Positions 58,801 through 64,000 of a DNA stretch of 64,000 nt are shown in pieces (position 1 is the stretch's first letter; each line of letters begins with the position of its first letter). This DNA comes from Dysidea avara. Taxonomy: Eukaryota; Porifera; Demospongiae; Dictyoceratida; Dysideidae. Under the pieces are notes generated by a model, which had not been told where the DNA came from, searched no databases, and was given only the letters and a program-made list of their open reading frames with translations. Location: NCBI RefSeq assembly GCF_963678975.1, contig NC_089275.1:38850819-38914818 (forward strand), read 5' to 3'. A program made the position numbers and the translations under genes.

Positions 58801-61800
58801 TGTAAGAAATGTTGGAGCATAATGCAAGCATAATAGAAACACTGAAGAGCATAACAGGTGAAAATTTTGAGCATATATTTGGATTGTACATCACAATGCA
58901 TGCCAAATCCTACCATCAAAACACTCCAAGTACACATTTGTTTTGGCTATTCCACCAGGGACATAAATTTGCTGGACTATTAGTGGCATAGATTAAGCAC
59001 ACTGTATATAGACTAGCTAGGATGTCAACAGTGAAAGCTGGCTACTCCCTTTAAACCAAATGATACAACTATTAAGCATGAAGAGGTTTACAAAGTATAG
59101 ACAATTCCTATTATAGGTTTTGGAAACTGCACCTAAAATTACCAGGTAACAAGTCATATAATTACGACAGTGTATGCAGGAGTTGCTGTCAGCTCCATTA
59201 CATATTCTTCCTCAGGGTTTCCACATTCATGGAAGGTAATAGAATCACACACCATCATGTCCAGCCATACCATCCATTATCAAAATATGGACTGGCAGGA
59301 AATTTTGTGACTCAACACTTATGACACAATGGAAAGCAGAATTGCTAACTCTATAAGCATAATTATACTAAAACCAGGACCACAATGAACAAGAGATTCT
59401 CCACTGGTAAATCCTTATGCGTCTCAGAGCTGCAGAAGACAAAGTTGGTGAATGACTACCATGAACATTGCAATTTTAACCTATATTCCAATGATTAACC
59501 ATTTATATAGTAATCAAGAACTAGTCTAAGAGTCTGATTAACAGGCAGTCACTGATCTACAGGAAGAAGAGCCTAACAGTGTTGCAAGCAGAACTGATGG
59601 ATATGTGAAGGTGACTACTGTAGCTCAACCCACAGGTATAGCGAAAGCATTGTACCGCCACAATATGATGATTCTCAAACATTGTGCAATGCACATACCC
59701 AAAAGAAAGCAAACATAATGAATGCACTACGAAGTACTACTGCAACTTATAAACATTTATATTACAACCCTTGATTGGTAGTTTGCACCACTTTACAGAA
59801 ATGAAGTTGAGATACTCTAATAGAGCGTTCACTTACTCTAATACAAGTCAGAATACATTAAGATAACTCTGCCAACTGAAATAAAACATAAGCCATCAGT
59901 TATACAGGAGTCAGCAGCAATTGAACAAATTGAATTAAGCAAGTGATTTAATGAGCAACATGTTCATGTTGGAATGCATGCTACCCACAAAATATACTGT
60001 CTATTACCTTAGAAAAGGAGGCTGCATGTTGCACCAAAATTGCTTTGTGAAAGGAACCAAATTTCTGCAGTAATTTGCAAAGAGGAAGTGACTATGAAAA
60101 CATTCTGCTATGTAGATGGTCTCAGGATGTACTATTATTGTACTTGCCACAGTATCAAAAGGATTTTCAAAAACTGATCATGCTGCACAGTTGATTTTGC
60201 TATTGGCAGAAGTTGCTGTGGAAGATTTTCCAACTGCATCACCCACAAAAGTGGAGAAATGGGGGGGGGGGGGGGGGGGGGGCAGAGAGGGGCAGCTGCC
60301 ACCTCACTTTTTCCAATTCCCAGTTGCCAAAGTAAAGCAACTACTTTAGTCATTAGTTAACTTACTTTGCCTTTATTTACTGGGATTTGTGCTAAAGGTT
60401 ATGCAAGCATGGAACACTGCATGAATCAGTACTGGGAGTGCATGAGATCGATATACTCTAATAGAGCAGTCACCTAACTACTCTAATAGAACATTCAGCG
60501 GAATCATTATAAGTTTGCCCTGCTATATGCAATTAATTTAATATGTGTTCACTACAACCCTTATATCTATATGTATATAATCAACAGCATGAGTCTATCT
60601 GAAATGTCTTCATTTACTGATGTACAGTGTCTCAATGATAGTCATTGCATAGGAGTATCCTATTCAAGTACACATGTTCCACTGAAAATGCTCTCAGATT
60701 CAATCTCAAAACATCCAAATCTCAAAATTTTTCTGTGGGGGCATGCCTCCAGACCCCTTAGTATTGGCACGCTTTGCATGCTAGAGTGCAAAACACACTA
60801 AGGTACGGTTAATGATTTTAAAACATTTTGTAACTTACAACCAACCCACATGACTTGCCCCCCACTTTTGAGTACTGTTCTCCACCCCTGACACAATGGC
60901 TTATTACCCACATTACTGCAGCAGAAGTTACAGTGCTTTGTCTAAATGCTGGGTCTTTTTGGCCCCCAAGGACTGTATAGTAATTACCTATGAAATGTAT
61001 GTGTGCGTGTATCAAACTACCAGACTATATGGTACACATGTACATTCATGCATCCTACACATCTTCATGCTCATACATTCAGTACAGTAATGTAAAACTC
61101 ACACAATCTGAATGGGTAGGTGGTAAATCCAGAGAAGAGTTTGAAGCATTCAGTGGTTTAAAAGACCATCCAGTGTGTAGCTAAACAATTAAATGTATAT
61201 ACTGACTTGACATACAGTATAATGCCAACAAGTTTATTGTAAGCATGAGATTTTGTAAACAGTAGCTATTGATCATTTTCTAGGCTGAATGTCATTGATA
61301 AATGCAATGTTTAAAATTAATGATTGTGACAGCAAGCTTATAAAGTTATCTGACAGTTTATGACAGGCCCATCAAGTGTCTGCATACAATTAGACAATAC
61401 TTTTAATAAACAGTTATCATATTTAGAGACAACCATCATCAAAAAGCTACAAAAGCCTCATTCCATTACTTAATAATGAAGACACACAATAACGTGTTAT
61501 GTAGTCAAGTGGCAGACAAGTGTGTATTATACAGGAACTAAAAATGATCTTTGTGCATCTCTAGAGCTCAGTCGCAACAAGGCAAAATCATATTAGGCAC
61601 CTGCAGATAATGCTTTATCACTATTGGTGCTTGAAGCATCTAGCATAATGGACAGAATTATGCCATACTATTTATTCTTGCCTGTGAAAACACATACAAA
61701 AGAAAAATGGCATACTCTAATAGAACAGTCAGTCAGTAACTCAAAAATTAAGTACAGCAATCACTACGGCTATGACTGTTTTATTAGAAAATTTAATTAT

Positions 61801-63609
61801 CAACATTGTTTTTAAACCCCCCGCGGCCAGCAAAGTGTGTGCGTATGTGTGTGTGTGCGTATGTGTGTGTGCGTATGTGTGTGTGTGCGTGCGCGTGTGT
61901 GTGTGCGTGCGTGTGTGCGTGCGTGCGTGCGTGCGTGCATGCGTGTGTGTGTGTGTGCGTGACGTGAGTACGTGAGTAACCTACCTATCTACCTACCTGT
62001 GTTTGTCCATATGCGCTCACGTGAGCAAAATCGTTAATTGTCAAAGCATTTTAAAAAGTAAAAGCAAAAGGAAGTCTGTATTAAACTTCAAAACAGGTGA
62101 ACTTTGCTTTGAGGTGGTTTCTTTCTGGTGGTCGATATATGGATGTGGCAACTCTCCTCAGACTTTGTGAATTACCTTCCCTTCAGGTTCTACAGGCATT
62201 TAACAACTGAAAAACAATAGTGCAGATCTCGTAGACTACCAGGAATAGCCTATCCCTTCAAGTTGAAAGGGGACATGTCCCCTAACAAAAATGAAAGGTA
62301 GTTTTGAGGCTTTATTGAGAGAATTTGTGGGAAAAAACACAATAGTCAAACTATAGAAACAGTTTAGAAGATACTTCTGTGTGTAATATGTTGTTAAAAA
62401 CGGTTTGTTTAACAAGCGCTTCCTTAACAGTGCATAGCAATGTAATTGAAGATTGAAGAATTACAAAACTTTCATAAATTATGAAATCCAAAATTACAAT
62501 AACTTAATTAATCGATGTATTATTGCAAAACCAAAAACCTATTATAGCTAAAATAATAGCATAGCAATACATAGTTTGTTATGAATTAGTTAGCTGCTGG
62601 TTTTTAGAAGTAGCACAACAACTTGTTTAAACAGATACTCATATGTATAAGCCAAAAGTTATTATTGTAAACATGGAGGCTATAAGTAGCAAAATTAATA
62701 GCGAGCATATCTAATAGGCTGAAATGAGATAGTTTGGAATTGTGAGTGATTTTAGACAATGGAATTTGGAGAATGCCTAGATATTTGCAAAGTATGCAGG
62801 GTTTGAATTCTGGTAAGAGACCTATACACAGATGTACTTACTGGATAAGACACCTAGCCACAAATTTTGACAAGCAATTTACACAGTTTGTGGAATACTA
62901 AGAAAATTCCAGTTACAGAGGCCATTGTCTAAATAAAGAAGACATGCAATGCTAGGATAGATAAACACCTCTCAGGAATGATGTAATAATCACCCAGGCT
63001 ATTCCTTGGTGATTATTACATCGTTCTTTCAGGGTTGTTTATCCACTGAAAAATCCTAGCACTGGATGTCTTATGGTATTACCTTAAGTGATCCTAGTAT
63101 AGGTAATACCTAGGATAACATACAGTAATACCACCAATGGCTATTCTAGAGTTGACATAAAGGTAGAGACACAGTCTGATTTACCAGAAAGTCTGGGGTG
63201 AAACCCCCAACTTAAAATGGCTAAAATTGATGCTTAAAAGCAAACCTAACAATTCCAACTTATGCTGCAACATTTCCCCAAACATTTTTTTAACCAGGAG
63301 GACCGGTGCTCCATCCCCTGGTCTCTTTTAGGACCACCTACGCTGCTCACAGCACTGGCACATCTGTGCTTTATGGGTATCCTTCAAGAGGGTCCTCTCT
63401 ACCATTACTATTTTATGCAAAGTTTGAAAATATTCTGCCTCTCAATTATTCACTTTACACAACTATACACTGGTTATATGTACTACCTCTGCTGATTTAT
63501 CCTGTGTGATCTCGTCAGAATTTTTAACATCAGTGTTACTGTAGTGTCGCGTCATTGAGTGATCACTCCTTGTGTTGTTCTGTGATATGTGAATGTCTGC
63601 AACAGAGCT
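54814..63609 (-). CDS. Gene D: CARD-coiled-coil family member, 5' end outside window
   Basis: Exons on the minus strand are 63609-63487, 61180-61103, 55967-55911 and 55842-54814 (123, 78, 57 and 1029 bases), all phase 0 with GTAGT, GTGAGT and GTAAGT donors. About 428 residues are visible. The first visible exon ([18 protein letters not shown] ... [10 protein letters not shown]) corresponds to gene C exon 3, and the second ([17 protein letters not shown]) to gene C exon 4. The third ([19 protein letters not shown]) has no counterpart found in A-C. The CARD exon and the basic HKVKK exon are expected to the right of 64000. That expectation is inferred from gene order only. The coil and C-terminal block are closest to gene C. 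Confidence 0.72.
56543..56982. mobile_element. hAT-type MITE, ends CAGTGGTGGATACAGG, 5-bp duplication
   Basis: The left CAGTGGTGGATACAGGGGGG and the right, reversed, CAGTGACGGATCTATAAATT are inverted repeats, flanked by TGTTA at 56538-56542 and 56983-56987. It is non-coding, about 440 bp, and lies in gene D intron between 61103 and 55967. Confidence 0.7.
57311..57656. mobile_element. TIR element, ends CTATAGTC..CATTCACCTGAGCC
   Basis: CTATAGTCTGTTTGCATTCA CCTGAGCC (57311-57338) is inverted at 57629-57656 as GGCTCAGGTGAATGCGTACC GACTATAG. TA at both borders would fit a TA-target element, but this is not decisive. It is non-coding and in a gene D intron. Confidence 0.65.
58585..58890. mobile_element. 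hAT MITE copy 3 (family of 14529-14936), 5'-truncated
   Basis: GGCATAGTAGGCTAGAGTGC TATGCCAGCATAAC, TCCCTAATAGAGCAATCAGT GGAAAATGG and TGTAAGAAATGTTGGAGCAT AATGCAAGCATAATAGAA follow the order of 53962-54357. Clear TIRs are lacking. Confidence 0.6.
58891..61102. other. Gene D intron, includes a G22 run
   Basis: A run of 22 G at 60261-60282 is followed by CAGAGAGGGG. CTCTAATAGAGCAGTCAC occurs at 60458 and related words at 59815. No exon fitting phase 0 was found besides 61103-61180. Confidence 0.45.
61836..61965 (+). repeat. TG/CG microsatellite
   Basis: GTGTGTGCGTATGTGTG units pass into GTGCGTGCGTGC and back to (TG)n. The long open frame over it is a repeat artefact. Gene D intron. Confidence 0.9.
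61981..62938. other. Gene D intron, nothing recognised
   Basis: A CCTACCTATCTACCTACCTG tract is at 61979-61998. No exon or structured repeat was seen otherwise. Confidence 0.4.
62939..63076. repeat. Hairpin element, GATGTAATAATCACC arms
   Basis: GACATGCAATGCTAGGATAG ATAAACACC ... GGAATGATGTAATAATCACC faces GGTGATTATTACATCGTTCT ... GTTTATCC ... ATCCTAGCACTGGATGTC, with a loop of about 14 bases. Confidence 0.75.
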
Positions 63610-64000
63610 CTATGATAAAAATACACCAAATACCTGTAACACTCATAAACCTGAAGCACAAATTTATGCAAAATAGTTTTTAATTAACTAGTTGTATTGC
63701 CTCAAATTACACCCAGTCTCATGTAAAGTCTAGGTCCTGTTTAGTAGCTGAAGTAGAGGGTATAATAACAGAAATAAATGCTGGCCTTTTAAATAAATAC
63801 TGAATCTAAAATACAGTAGGCTTCAAAAAAAAAGTTTACATTTTGTAATTGTAATTATGTTGTAGTAGCGTAATTACAAAAGCGTAATTACGAATTGTAC
63901 TCTATTGGTAATTATGAATATATTGTAAATATGGCTGGTGATAAACCACTTTTTTGCATAATTATGGATTACGGTCAAAATGTAATTACAGTACAAACAA
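63610..64000. other. Gene D upstream intron, GTAATTAC-rich end
   Basis: From 63840 the word GTAATTAC and its complement recur (TAATTACAAAAGCGTAATTA CG), probably the start of another dispersed element cut by the window edge. Confidence 0.45.

Noticed and set aside
60116-60349. Open frame with a Gly run
   Set aside because: The Gly run is the G22 tract; the flanking sequence has no exon features and lies in a gene D intron.

Overview
The window is animal nuclear DNA, AT-rich and packed with introns and small DNA transposons. Spliced genes with GT-AG introns, CARD adaptors, a tRNA-headed SINE and many short terminal-inverted-repeat (TIR) elements fit an early-branching marine invertebrate. A sponge (Porifera) is my best guess, but nothing in the window proves it.

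The main content is a head-to-tail array of four related genes, all on the minus strand. Gene A is 7450-18767, gene B 24538-32542, gene C 36134-48923 and gene D 54814-63609 (D runs off the right edge). A, B and C each begin with one exon encoding a complete CARD-like helical domain (94-99 residues). Short low-complexity or basic linker exons follow, and then a large last exon encoding a long coiled coil. D shows the same linker and coil exons; its CARD exon should lie beyond 64000. Every exon I could place starts and ends in phase 0, so the cassettes can be added, lost or skipped without shifting frame. CARD plus coiled coil without a kinase or GUK domain is the layout of CARD9-type adaptors that nucleate BCL10-like filaments. 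The array therefore looks like a lineage-specific expansion of innate-immune adaptors. C and D are the closest pair, sharing a conserved C-terminal block. B and C share a basic HKVKK linker, and C and D share a PLNAS-SSLD linker.

Left of the array (817-6778) lies a CACTA/EnSpm-like transposon with an accessory spliced ORF and a Tnp2/DUF4218-type transposase. The transposase is broken by one in-frame stop and one frameshift.

Introns and intergenic DNA hold identifiable repeats. They include hAT-type elements and MITEs with target duplications (14529-14936, 26939-27284, 28768-30370, 41020-41486, 56543-56982) and a MULE-like long-TIR element with a 9-bp duplication 16 bp from gene B's first splice donor (31511-32235). 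A TIR element built of GACCCGGAT repeats (34713-35284), foldback elements, degenerate LINE reverse-transcriptase 3' ends, SINEs with a conserved core, and long microsatellites are also present. Two large minisatellite arrays of the same unit sit in opposite orientation in an intron of gene A and an intron of gene C. Exon boundaries come from reading splice sites and frame only; no transcript evidence was available.
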